A DNA stretch of 64,000 bases from Rubrivirga sp046845755 (GTDB taxonomy: Bacteria; Bacteroidota; Rhodothermia; Rhodothermales; Rubricoccaceae). The position numbers were made by a program, and so were the translations under genes. Below, one piece after another: positions 16,507 to 26,421 of this stretch (positions within the stretch are counted from its first letter, which is position 1; every line of letters starts with the position of its first letter). The stretch is from NCBI RefSeq assembly GCF_046845755.1, contig NZ_CP177357.1:3782001-3846000 (forward strand). Direction: 5' to 3'. The notes beneath the pieces are model-generated. The model was given only the letters and a program-made list of their open reading frames with translations, had not been told where the DNA came from and ran no database searches.

Positions 16507-16941
16507 CTACGGAGCGCCCGTGTTGGGCGGAGCGCTGGCCCCGACGTGCGCCCGGTATGCCGCGAGGTCGCGCGCCGCGTCCTCGTCGCCCAGCGCCGCC
16601 GCCCGCGCCAGCCACCGCGCCGCTTGCGCATCGTCCTGGGCGACGCCCTGCCCATCCCGATACGCCGCCGCCATTGCGCTCGTGGCCCCGGGGTGGCCGT
16701 CCGCCGCCAGTCGCTCCAGGGTCGGGATCGCTCCGGCCGGGTCGCCCGTCATGGGGTGCTCGTAAAACGCCAGTCGGAATTGGGCATCCGGATCGCCAGC
16801 CAGGGCGTCGGCGCGTAGCCGCTCGATCCCCGGCATCGAGTCCGGGTCGAATTCGCCGGGCTCGAAGGTGTAGCTCTCCGTCACCCCGTCGTGGCAACCG
16901 GCAGTGACGAGAAGCAGGGCGATGAGCGAGGCGAGGCGCAT
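16507..16941 (-). CDS. Sel1-repeat lipoprotein
   Basis: 144 residues with a lipoprotein signal ending LLVTAGC. After a short spacer there are three Sel1-like helical repeats: DPDAQFRLAFYEH...AIPTLERLAADG, HPGATSAMAAAYRDGQGVAQDDAQAARWLARAA and ALGDEDAARDLAAYRAH. Sel1 repeats are TPR-like solenoids that mediate protein contacts, often in envelope signalling or scaffolding. At three repeats it is a short member. The partner is not apparent from neighbours. The 5' side faces the repeat-rich spacer before purL. Confidence 0.85.
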   Translation of the reverse strand: MRLASLIALLLVTAGCHDGVTESYTFEPGEFDPDSMPGIERLRADALAGDPDAQFRLAFYEHPMTGDPAGAIPTLERLAADGHPGATSAMAAAYRDGQGVAQDDAQAARWLARAAALGDEDAARDLAAYRAHVGASAPPNTGAP

Positions 16942-17497
16942 GGGACTGTCAGACGTGTCCCCTCGATATCGGTCGCCCGCCCGCCCGCCTTAGCCGACTC
17001 GCTGGTGCAAGCCCCGCCTACGCCGTCCCCTCTCCCTTCGGGAGAGGGACAACGCGCAGCGTCGGCGAAGCCAGGGTGAGGGTGTCCGCCTGCTTGCGAA
17101 AGCCAGACCGCTCGCGCCAGCCGGTCGCCCTCCCCCGACCCCTCCCGTCCGGGAGGGGAGGTCCAGACTGGAGCTTTCTGCTCACCTCGCGGGCGCATCC
17201 GTCTCGAGAGAAGGGCCCCACGTACAACGTCCTCTCTCCCCTCGGGAGAGGGACAGTCGAAGGCCAGCGCCAGCCAACGCGCAGCAAGCCTGCCCCCGCG
17301 CAGCCTGCCTCCCCGGCTGTCGACGCGAGTCGGCGCGGCGCCTGCGCAAGCTGTCGCAGCGCCTCCTTGGAGCGCCGCGGAGCCGTCTCGGAGAGCCGCG
17401 CCCGCTCCGTGCGGGGGCGCCGATCCCGCTCGCGAGCGGGCCGATCCCCCGCCCCGCCCGCCGGTACCTTTCGGCCCCGCCGCCCGACGCCCCCGAG
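16942..17497 (+). repeat. gene-free spacer with REP-like GGGAGAGGG hairpins
   Basis: No credible gene is present. Three similar hairpins are seen: GTCCCCTCTCCC-TTC-GGGAGAGGGAC (17025-17050, one bulge), CCCCTCCC-gtcc-GGGAGGGG (17139-17158), and CTCTCCC-CTC-GGGAGAG (17234-17250). The first is followed by a GAAGCCAGGGTGAGGGTG segment (about 17067-17084). The 'ctctccc/gggagaggg...gggtgaggg' design resembles intergenic REP-type elements seen in many bacteria. The right end contains the purL promoter region. Confidence 0.65.
17465..17474 (+). promoter_or_regulatory. TACCTTTCGG promoter-like box upstream of purL
   Basis: Identical to the decamer before bioY and similarly placed, 23 nt before the ATG. 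It resembles the Bacteroidota -7 element. Confidence 0.42.
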
Positions 17498-19879
17498 ATG
17501 ACGCCCCAGCCGCCGCCCCACAGCCTGCCCCGGTCCCTCGACGGGGACCCCGAGGTCACCCCCGAGCTCGCGAGAGAGCACGGCCTGACCGACGACGAGT
17601 ACGCCGTCATCCAAGGCGTCCTCGGCCGCACGCCGACCTACACCGAGCTCGGCGTCTACTCGGTGATGTGGTCCGAGCACTGCTCGTACAAAAACTCCAT
17701 CGCGCTCCTCAAGACGCTCCCCCGCGACGGCGACAAGCTGCTCGCGGCCGCCGGCGACGAAAACGCCGGGCTGGTCGACATCGGCGGCGGCCTCGCGTGC
17801 GCCTTCAAGATCGAGAGCCACAACCACCCGTCCGCCGTCGAGCCCGTCCAAGGCGCCGCGACCGGCGTCGGCGGCATCCAGCGGGACATCTTCACGATGG
17901 GCGCCCGCCCCATCGCCAGCCTCAACAGCCTGCGCTTCGGCTCGCTCGACAACCCCCGCGTCCGCTTCTTGTTCGACGGCGTCGTCCGCGGCATCGGCGG
18001 CTACGGCAACTCGTTCGGCGTCCCGACCGTCGGCGGCGAGGTCGTCTTCGACCCGGCGTACGAGGGCAACCCGCTCGTCAACGCCATGTCGGTCGGCATC
18101 GTCAAGGTCGGCGAGACGGTCTCGGCGACGGCCCAGGGCGTCGGCAACCCGGTCTACATCGTCGGCTCGGCGACCGGCCGCGACGGCATCCACGGCGCCA
18201 CCTTCGCCTCGGTCGAGATCTCGGAGGACTCCGAGGCCAACCGCCCCAACGTCCAGGTCGGCGACCCGTTCACCGAGAAGCTCCTCCTGGAAGCCACGCT
18301 CGAGGCCATCCGCACCGGCGCCGTCGTCGGGATGCAGGACATGGGCGCGGCCGGCATCTCGTGCTCGTCGTCGGAGATGAGCGAGAAGGGCGGCGTCGGC
18401 ATGGACATCCAGCTCGACAAGACGCCCCAGCGCGAGACGGGCATGACGCCCTACGAGCTGCTGCTCAGCGAAAGTCAGGAGCGGATGCTGGTCGTCGTCG
18501 AAAAGGGCCGCGAGCACGAGATCGAGGCCGTCTTCGACAAGTGGGACCTGCACGCCGTCCAGATCGGCGTCGTCACCGACTCGGAGCACGTCCGCGTGTA
18601 CTGGCACGGCGACCTGGTGATGGACATCCCCGCCGAGTCGCTCGTGTTGGGCGGCGGCGCGCCCGTCTACTACCGCGAGACCTCGCGCCCGACCTACCTC
18701 GACGACACCCTCGGCGCCGACCTCGACGCCATCCCCGACGTGACCGCCGACACCGCGGGGGAGGCACTCGTCGCGCTGATGGGCGCGCCCAACATCGCGA
18801 GCAAGCGCTGGGTGTTCGAGCAGTACGACACCGAGGTCCGCACCAACACCGTCGCCGGGCCCGGCCCGACCGACGCCGCCGTCGTCCGCCTCAAGGGCAC
18901 GGCGACGCGCGCGCCCGAGCCGATTCCCGCCCGACCTGCTGGCGTCAAGGGCCCCGTCTCGCCCGGCACCGGCGAGCGTGGGCTCGCGATGGCGACCGAC
19001 TGCAACGGCCGCTACGTCTACCTCAACCCCCGGCGCGGCGCCCAGATCGCCGTCGCCGAGGCGGCCCGCAACGTCGTCTGCGCCGGCGGCGAGCCGCTCG
19101 GCGTCACCAACTGCCTCAACTTCGGCAACCCCTACAAGCCCGAGGTCTACTGGCAGTTCACCGAGGCCGTCGGCGGCATGGGCGACGCGTGCCGCGCCTT
19201 CGGCACGCCCGTCACCGGTGGGAACGTGAGCTTCTACAACGAGAACCCCGACGGCGCCATCTTCCCGACGCCCACGATCGGCATGGTCGGGCTCGTCGAG
19301 GACGTCGACCGGGACGCCACGACCGCCGCCTTCCGCGCGCCCGGCGACGCCATCCTCCTGGTGTCGCCCGCCGGCTGGTGGCACACCGGCGGCATCGAGG
19401 CCTCGGAGTACCTCCACACGCGCCACGACCGCACCGCCGGCGACGCTCCCCACCTCGACCTGGAGGAGGAGAAGACGGTCCACGCGACCGTCCTCGCGGC
19501 CATCCGCGCGGGCTTGGTCAAGAGCGCCCACGACTGCGCCGACGGCGGGCTGGCCGTCGCGCTCGCCGAGAGCTGCCTGCACGGCGGGTTCGGCGCCTCG
19601 GTCTCGCTCCCGGCGACCGACGCCCGGCTCGACGCCGTCCTGTTCGGCGAGGCCCAGAGCCGCGTCGTCCTGAGCGTCGCGCACGAGCGGACCGCCGAGG
19701 TCGAGGCGCTCGCGGCCCGGCACGGCGCCCGCGTCACGACGCTCGGCACCGTCGGCCTGGATCGCCTGGCGATCGCCGTCGGCGGCACGACCGTCGTCGA
19801 CGAGGCCGTCGTGGATCTCAAGCAGCCCTACGACTCCGCGATCCCCGACGCCATGGGCGAGCCCGTCGCCGCCCTGTAA
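17498..19879 (+). CDS. purL: phosphoribosylformylglycinamidine synthase subunit PurL
   Basis: 793 residues, the 'small' PurL type that needs separate PurS and PurQ subunits, here about 50 residues longer than usual. The catalytic histidine motif is YSVMWSEHCSYKNS near residue 64. Other landmarks are AFKIESHNHPSAVEP (ATP/Mg binding), GGYGNSFGVPTVGGE, GMQDMGAAGISCSSSEM, and in the second half GVTNCLNFGNPYKPEVYWQF and PVTGGNVSFYNE. It performs step four of purine synthesis, converting FGAR, glutamine-derived ammonia and ATP to FGAM. A linker rich in Pro/Gly at about 465-490 separates the two halves. No other pur genes are adjacent. Confidence 0.96.
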   Translation: MTPQPPPHSLPRSLDGDPEVTPELAREHGLTDDEYAVIQGVLGRTPTYTELGVYSVMWSEHCSYKNSIALLKTLPRDGDKLLAAAGDENAGLVDIGGGLACAFKIESHNHPSAVEPVQGAATGVGGIQRDIFTMGARPIASLNSLRFGSLDNPRVRFLFDGVVRGIGGYGNSFGVPTVGGEVVFDPAYEGNPLVNAMSVGIVKVGETVSATAQGVGNPVYIVGSATGRDGIHGATFASVEISEDSEANRPNVQVGDPFTEKLLLEATLEAIRTGAVVGMQDMGAAGISCSSSEMSEKGGVGMDIQLDKTPQRETGMTPYELLLSESQERMLVVVEKGREHEIEAVFDKWDLHAVQIGVVTDSEHVRVYWHGDLVMDIPAESLVLGGGAPVYYRETSRPTYLDDTLGADLDAIPDVTADTAGEALVALMGAPNIASKRWVFEQYDTEVRTNTVAGPGPTDAAVVRLKGTATRAPEPIPARPAGVKGPVSPGTGERGLAMATDCNGRYVYLNPRRGAQIAVAEAARNVVCAGGEPLGVTNCLNFGNPYKPEVYWQFTEAVGGMGDACRAFGTPVTGGNVSFYNENPDGAIFPTPTIGMVGLVEDVDRDATTAAFRAPGDAILLVSPAGWWHTGGIEASEYLHTRHDRTAGDAPHLDLEEEKTVHATVLAAIRAGLVKSAHDCADGGLAVALAESCLHGGFGASVSLPATDARLDAVLFGEAQSRVVLSVAHERTAEVEALAARHGARVTTLGTVGLDRLAIAVGGTTVVDEAVVDLKQPYDSAIPDAMGEPVAAL

Positions 19880-19953
19880 CGCCCCGGCTGGCGCAGGCCG
19901 CGCCGGTCTGGGAAGGGAGGTCCGCGCCGCGGGGTCGAGGTGGGCCCTCTGGG

Positions 19954-21144
19954 CTACGCCATCGCCGTTGCCTCTCGGGGCGCCGGCAGCGTGGCCTCGC
20001 CGCGCGGGAGCACGACGCTCACCGCCGTCCCGGCCCGCCAGCGGCTCTCGACCGTGATCGAGCCGCCCATGAGCTGCACGAGGCGGTGCGAGATCGCCAG
20101 TCCGAACCCGCGGCCCTCGGCAAAGCCGTCAAAGAGGGTCGGCAGCTGATCCTCGGGGATCCCGATGCCCGTGTCGATGACGCGCAGCGCGACCGCCGAC
20201 GCGTCGGCGTCGACCTCGATGGTGACGCCGCCAGTCTCGGTAAAGCGGACCGCGTTCCCAACGACGTGCGCCAGGATGCGGCCGAGCGCGTCCGCGTCGA
20301 GCGTGGCGCCGACGGCGGCTTGGGCGGCCGACACGTCGAGCGCGATGCCCTTGGCGGCTGCTTGCGCGCGGACTTTGTCGATCGCGGTATCGACCGCCGC
20401 GACCACGTCGATGGGGGCGGGGCGCAGGGTCTCGGCGCGCGCATCGAGCGTGGCGAGGTCGAGGACCGAGTCGAGCGTCGCCAGCAGGCGCTGGCCACCG
20501 GCCTCGATCGCCTCGACGAGCCCGCGCTGGGGCTCGGCGACCTCGTCGCGCAGGATCTCGGTAAAGCCGACGACCGAGGTGAGCGGCGTCCGGATCTCGT
20601 GGCTCATGCTCGCCAGGAACTGGCTGCGGACGCGCGCGGCCTCCTCGGCGTGGTCGCGCGCCTCGATGAGCTGGCGCTCGTCGGCGCGCCGCGCGGTCAC
20701 ATCGCGGCCGACGGAGACCACACGGCGCTGGCCGCCGACCTCGACGACGCGCGAGAGCACGTCGAGCACGACAGGGGCGGTCCCGGGCCCGGCGATGCGC
20801 AAGTCGGAGCGCGCGGTGCCGGTGTCGGCGAGCGCCGCGAGGTGTGCGCGGGCGGCGGCGCGGTCGGCCACGGCCACGGCGTCGAGGAGCGCCAGCCCGA
20901 CCCCGTCGGCGACGCCGAGCGCGGCGCGGCCAGCACGGTTGGCCTCCATCTCCGTCCCGTCGAGCGCGTGGACCAGGGTCACATCTGGGGCCCCCTCGAT
21001 GAGCGCCCGGCGCTCGGCCTCGGTGGCCGCGATCCGGGCCTGCGCGGCGCGTTGGCGGCGGCGCCCGACGGCCGCGGCGGCCGCCGCGACGGCGGCGCCG
21101 ACGGCGAGTCCCAGGGCAGCAGCGACGAGAGGCGAGAGCATCAT
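19954..21144 (-). CDS. sensor histidine kinase (PAS, HisKA, HATPase_c)
   Basis: 396 residues. One Ala-rich membrane helix (about 8-26) is followed by a PAS domain (45-150) ending in VVSVGRDVTARR. HisKA has the phospho-acceptor His182 in LASMSHEIRTPLTS. HATPase has the N box VVGNAVRF, G1 box DTGIGIPEDQLP and a shortened lid ending GRGFGLAISHRLV. There is almost no periplasmic part, so it should sense through the cytoplasmic PAS. It starts 9 nt after the stop of the larger kinase gene upstream, so the two are one transcript. No response regulator is encoded nearby. The HisKA core closely resembles that of the upstream kinase, implying duplication. Confidence 0.93.
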   Translation of the reverse strand: MMLSPLVAAALGLAVGAAVAAAAAAVGRRRQRAAQARIAATEAERRALIEGAPDVTLVHALDGTEMEANRAGRAALGVADGVGLALLDAVAVADRAAARAHLAALADTGTARSDLRIAGPGTAPVVLDVLSRVVEVGGQRRVVSVGRDVTARRADERQLIEARDHAEEAARVRSQFLASMSHEIRTPLTSVVGFTEILRDEVAEPQRGLVEAIEAGGQRLLATLDSVLDLATLDARAETLRPAPIDVVAAVDTAIDKVRAQAAAKGIALDVSAAQAAVGATLDADALGRILAHVVGNAVRFTETGGVTIEVDADASAVALRVIDTGIGIPEDQLPTLFDGFAEGRGFGLAISHRLVQLMGGSITVESRWRAGTAVSVVLPRGEATLPAPREATAMA

Positions 21145-21153
21145 GGGGGAGGG

Positions 21154-23196
<2,043 letters not shown>

Positions 23197-23308
23197 GGCA
23201 GGAGGGGGGTCCTGCGTTGTATCGTCGGGCCCGGCACGTGGCTATAGCCGCCCCGGCCCCGACTCAGGGATGCCCTGGGCCCCCCCTGCCGCGCCCGCGC
23301 CTCCGCGC

Positions 23309-23318
23309 TAGTTTCGGG
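23309..23318 (+). promoter_or_regulatory. TAGTTTCGGG promoter-like box upstream of trxA
   Basis: TAGTTTCGGG lies about 95 nt before the trxA ATG in the 216-nt divergent region. It resembles the TAGTTTGG of the rRNA promoter at 45746. No clear -33 box is seen. Confidence 0.3.
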
Positions 23319-23412
23319 CGTCGTAAGACCGTCGCGGCCGGGCCCGTCTGGAGGCCCGAACGAACCCGGTCCCCTGCGGACCGTACATCCCGCCCAACCC
23401 CCCAACCCGACT

Positions 23413-23745
23413 ATGTCCACCTACGTCACCGGCACCGACGCCACCTTCGACGAGCTCCTCGCCACCGATCAGCCCGTCCTCGTCGACTTCTGGGCGACGT
23501 GGTGCGGCCCCTGCCGCACGATTGCCCCGACCATCGAGGAGCTCGCGGCCGAGTACGACGGCAAGGCCACCATCATCAAGCTCGACGTCGACAACAACCC
23601 GCAGACGGCGATGAAGTACGGGATCCGCTCGATCCCCTCGCTCCTGTTCTTCAAGGACGGCCGCCCCGTCGACCAGATGGTCGGGGTCGTCCCCAAGAAG
23701 GTGCTCGCCGAGAAGCTCGACACGCTGGCCACGCAGGCCGCGTAG
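23413..23745 (+). CDS. trxA: thioredoxin
   Basis: 110 residues, standard length. The active site VDFWATWCGPCRTIAP holds the CGPC pair near residue 33. The cis-proline segment GIRSIPSLLFFKDG and the final GVVPKKVLAEKL are typical. It is a cytoplasmic dithiol reductant for ribonucleotide reductase, peroxiredoxins and others. The ATG follows a C-rich leader with no Shine-Dalgarno sequence. It lies 129 nt upstream of the thioredoxin reductase gene on the same strand, so the reductant pair may be co-transcribed across the polypurine/polypyrimidine spacer. Confidence 0.97.
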   Translation: MSTYVTGTDATFDELLATDQPVLVDFWATWCGPCRTIAPTIEELAAEYDGKATIIKLDVDNNPQTAMKYGIRSIPSLLFFKDGRPVDQMVGVVPKKVLAEKLDTLATQAA

Positions 23746-23874
23746 CGACGACGAGAGGACGGGAGGAGAGGACGAGAGGAGGCGGGAGACCGGCGCCATG
23801 CGCGCCCAACACCGCCCGTCCTCTTCGGCCTCTCCTCTTTTCCTTTCTCCTCTGTTCCTCTTCTCTCCGGATCT
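23746..23874 (+). repeat. polypurine/polypyrimidine inverted spacer between trxA and trxB
   Basis: The left half (23751-23792) is nearly all purine (GAGAGGACGGGAGGAGAGGA...). The right half (23815-23872) is mostly pyrimidine (CCGTCCTCTTCGGCCTCTCC...). The halves are imperfectly complementary, so the transcript could fold into a long hairpin ending at the trxB ATG. Confidence 0.5.
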
Positions 23875-24924
23875 ATGACGCCCGCCCCACTCCCCCCCGG
23901 CCTCGACTGGGACGCCGCCGCCCGCCACGCCGTGGTCATCGTCGGCACCGGCCCGGCCGGGCTGACGGCCGCCCTCTACGCCGCGCGCGCCAACCTCGCG
24001 CCGCTCGTCGTGCAGGGCCCCGAGCCCGGCGGCCAGCTCACGACCACGACCGACGTCGAGAACTTCCCCGGCTACCCGGACGGCGTGATGGGCCCGGACA
24101 TGATGGAGGACCTCCAGAAGCAGGCGACGCGCTTCGGCGCCGAGCTCCAGTGGGGGACGGTCACCCACGTCGACCTGTCGGAGACCCCGCACAAGCTCGT
24201 CGTCGACGAGACGACGCCTCTCCTGGCGGACGCGGTCATCGTGTCGACCGGCGCGAGCGCCAAGTACCTCGGGCTCGACAACGAGAAGCGCCTGCTCGGG
24301 CGCGGCGTCTCGGCGTGCGCCACGTGCGACGGTGCGTTCTTCCGCGGCGAGGAGATCGCGATCGTCGGCGGCGGCGACACGGCCATGGAGGAGGCCCTCT
24401 TCCTGACGCGCTTCGCCAGCACCGTCCACCTGATCCATCGCCGCGACAGCCTGCGCGCCAGCCAGATCATGCAGGACCGCGTGCTGAGCAATCCCAAGGT
24501 CCGCGTCCACTGGAACACGGTCGTGACGGACGTCACGGGCGAGAACGCCGTCGAGGCGCTTGCGCTGGAGGACACCGTCACCGGCGAGGCGCGCGAGCTG
24601 CCCGTGACGGGCTTTTTCGTGGCCATCGGCCACAAGCCCAACACGGACCTCTTCCAGGGCTGGCTCGACATGGACGACGCCGGCTACGTCCAGACGCACC
24701 CCGACTCGACGTACACCGACGTGCCGGGCGTCTTCGTCAGCGGCGACGCCCAGGACCACGTCTACCGCCAGGCCGTGACGGCCGCTGGCACGGGCTGCAT
24801 GGCGGCCATCGACGCCGAGCGCTGGCTCGCCGAGCGCGACGTGATCGACGGGCCGCGCACGGAGACCGAGTACCACGCGGCCCCGGCCGAGTCGTCGGAC
24901 ACCGGCGAGACGGTCGAGGCGTAG
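23875..24924 (+). CDS. trxB: thioredoxin-disulfide reductase
   Basis: 349 residues, about 35 longer than usual owing to short N- and C-terminal extensions. FAD site: VVIVGTGPAGLTAALYAARA. It has EPGGQLTTTTDVENFPGYP, the redox pair in SACATCDGAFFRGEE, NADPH site AIVGGGDTAMEEALFL with HRRDSLRAS, and the FAD-binding end GVFVSGDAQDHVYRQAVTAAGTG. It passes electrons from NADPH to thioredoxin in the cytoplasm. The neighbour upstream is trxA, its expected substrate. Note YRQA with a DA.D-type end rather than the common DVRDKxYRQ; this is minor variation. Confidence 0.96.
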   Translation: MTPAPLPPGLDWDAAARHAVVIVGTGPAGLTAALYAARANLAPLVVQGPEPGGQLTTTTDVENFPGYPDGVMGPDMMEDLQKQATRFGAELQWGTVTHVDLSETPHKLVVDETTPLLADAVIVSTGASAKYLGLDNEKRLLGRGVSACATCDGAFFRGEEIAIVGGGDTAMEEALFLTRFASTVHLIHRRDSLRASQIMQDRVLSNPKVRVHWNTVVTDVTGENAVEALALEDTVTGEARELPVTGFFVAIGHKPNTDLFQGWLDMDDAGYVQTHPDSTYTDVPGVFVSGDAQDHVYRQAVTAAGTGCMAAIDAERWLAERDVIDGPRTETEYHAAPAESSDTGETVEA

Positions 24925-24949
24925 TCCGTTAGCCGTCGCGCGTGGGGGC

Positions 24950-25603
24950 TCAGGCCTCCGCGCCGGGAGCCGGGCCGGGCGGTGTCGCCGGGTCGGCGAG
25001 CCGTTGGAGGCCGCGCACGCGGAGCAGCCCGGCGAGGTAGACGAGCGCCGCCGCCCCGAGAGCGAACACGACCACGATCCCGACCGTCCACACCGTGTGG
25101 GCCGGACCCTCAGGGATCTTGATGTCGCCCGCGCCATAACTCATCATGCTGTCGGCGACCGCACGGGCCGACTCGGCCATCATCAAGACCCCCCCGCTCC
25201 GGCAGGTCGGCGAGTTGTCCATCCCGCAGTCGAGGTAGGGGTGTTGAAGCCCCCCGTCGGCGATGGCGGGGACGAACAGCGGGGTGGCGGAGCCGTCCAC
25301 GGTGACCTCGGCAATGACGGTGCCGTGCACGACGAAGCACGCCAGGACCAGCCCGACGCCGAGCACCCCCGACACGGCGAGGTGCCGTCGGACCCGCTCC
25401 GGCGCCCACCCCTCGATGGCGACCCGGCTCACAAACACGACGCCCATCGTGGCCGCCGTCACGATGGCGATGACCGCGAGGAGTAGATCCTGCATTCGTT
25501 CGGGGAGCGTCAGCCCACCGGCGAGGAACGCGAGCCCGGGCACGCCGACGGCGACGTCGCCAGCGGCGCCGACGGCTTTGTCGTAGGCCTCACGGGGCGT
25601 CAT
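24950..25603 (-). CDS. hypothetical membrane protein
   Basis: 217 residues; I do not recognise a family. There are about four membrane helices (about 18-30 weak, 38-58, 75-97, 165-188). A loop of about 65 residues between helices holds LDCGMDNSPTCRSGG with two cysteines, consistent with an exported disulfide. The C-terminus is Pro/Ala-rich. It overlaps the 3' end of the upstream gene by 14 nt, so the two are a translationally coupled pair. Function unknown; I suggest an envelope role from the pairing with an exported partner. Confidence 0.6.
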   Translation of the reverse strand: MTPREAYDKAVGAAGDVAVGVPGLAFLAGGLTLPERMQDLLLAVIAIVTAATMGVVFVSRVAIEGWAPERVRRHLAVSGVLGVGLVLACFVVHGTVIAEVTVDGSATPLFVPAIADGGLQHPYLDCGMDNSPTCRSGGVLMMAESARAVADSMMSYGAGDIKIPEGPAHTVWTVGIVVVFALGAAALVYLAGLLRVRGLQRLADPATPPGPAPGAEA

Positions 25604-26327
25604 CGCACCGGGCGTCGTGGACCTGCGCGGCGAGGTCGATAGGCTGGGCGTCGAGGCCGACGTGGTGAGACAGCGTCGACAGCCGCTCGTCGTCCCGGCC
25701 CACGACGAGGACCTTCCGTTTGGAGTGCCACAGCCGGGCCCCGCCCTGATTGTCCGCCAGCAGCGTCTCCGCGTCCGAGGGCGGCGCGCACACGGCGTCC
25801 GGGTGGTGCTGGACGTGGCGGAAGGCCAAGACGAACACCTCCGCGCCCGGCCACGCGCGGATGTCGAGCGGCACCAGGGCCACGCCGTACTCCAGCGCCC
25901 CCTCGTAGAGGGACCCGATGGCGGCCTCGTCCGGCGCCACGTGCGCGGCGTCCGGGTCGGCGACCAGCCAGAGCTGGCGGCGGTCCACGCCGAGGGCCTC
26001 GAACTCGCGCGTCAACGCGCGGAACCGGGCCAGGGCGAGTCGCTCGTCCCCGTCGGCGCCCGTCCCGACCCAGACGGTCACCCTGAGGGCCGGGTTGGCG
26101 GCGAGCGTCAGGGCCTGGTCCTCAAGGGTGTACGTCGAGAGGTCCGACAGCGTGGAGCGATCCCTCTCGAACGAGACCGGCCGCTGGAGCGCCTGCGTGG
26201 CCTCCGCGACGGCCTGGGTGTCGACGTAGCGCTCGACGAGTTGGGAGTTGCTGCTCTGGGCGGTCGCGCCGGCCGCCACGAGGGCGATCGCGAGGACGCA
26301 CAGCACGACGGGACAACGGGCGCGCAT
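25590..26327 (-). CDS. exported protein with degenerate OmpA-like domain
   Basis: 245 residues from the ATG at 26327, which opens a signal peptide ending AGATAQ. Residues about 65-125 (LTLAANPALRVTVWVGTGADGDERLALARFRALTREFEALG, then DRRQLWLVA) follow the pattern of the OmpA/MotB peptidoglycan-binding domain. That pattern is a run of 'NP..V.V.G.TD..G', then RA repeats, then 'G....RL', but without the diaminopimelate-binding Asp and Arg. The rest is unfamiliar. It overlaps the downstream membrane-protein gene by 14 nt. I infer an envelope protein, possibly a scaffold whose OmpA domain no longer binds peptidoglycan. The OmpA reading is tentative. Confidence 0.55.
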   Translation of the reverse strand: MRARCPVVLCVLAIALVAAGATAQSSNSQLVERYVDTQAVAEATQALQRPVSFERDRSTLSDLSTYTLEDQALTLAANPALRVTVWVGTGADGDERLALARFRALTREFEALGVDRRQLWLVADPDAAHVAPDEAAIGSLYEGALEYGVALVPLDIRAWPGAEVFVLAFRHVQHHPDAVCAPPSDAETLLADNQGGARLWHSKRKVLVVGRDDERLSTLSHHVGLDAQPIDLAAQVHDARCDDAP

Positions 26328-26421
26328 GAGAAGGCAGGCGAAACCGGACTCGGATCCTCTAGATAGGGCGTGGGCGCTGCCCATCCAAGCCACCGGCACC
26401 TGGCTCGGGGCCGCCAGGGCG

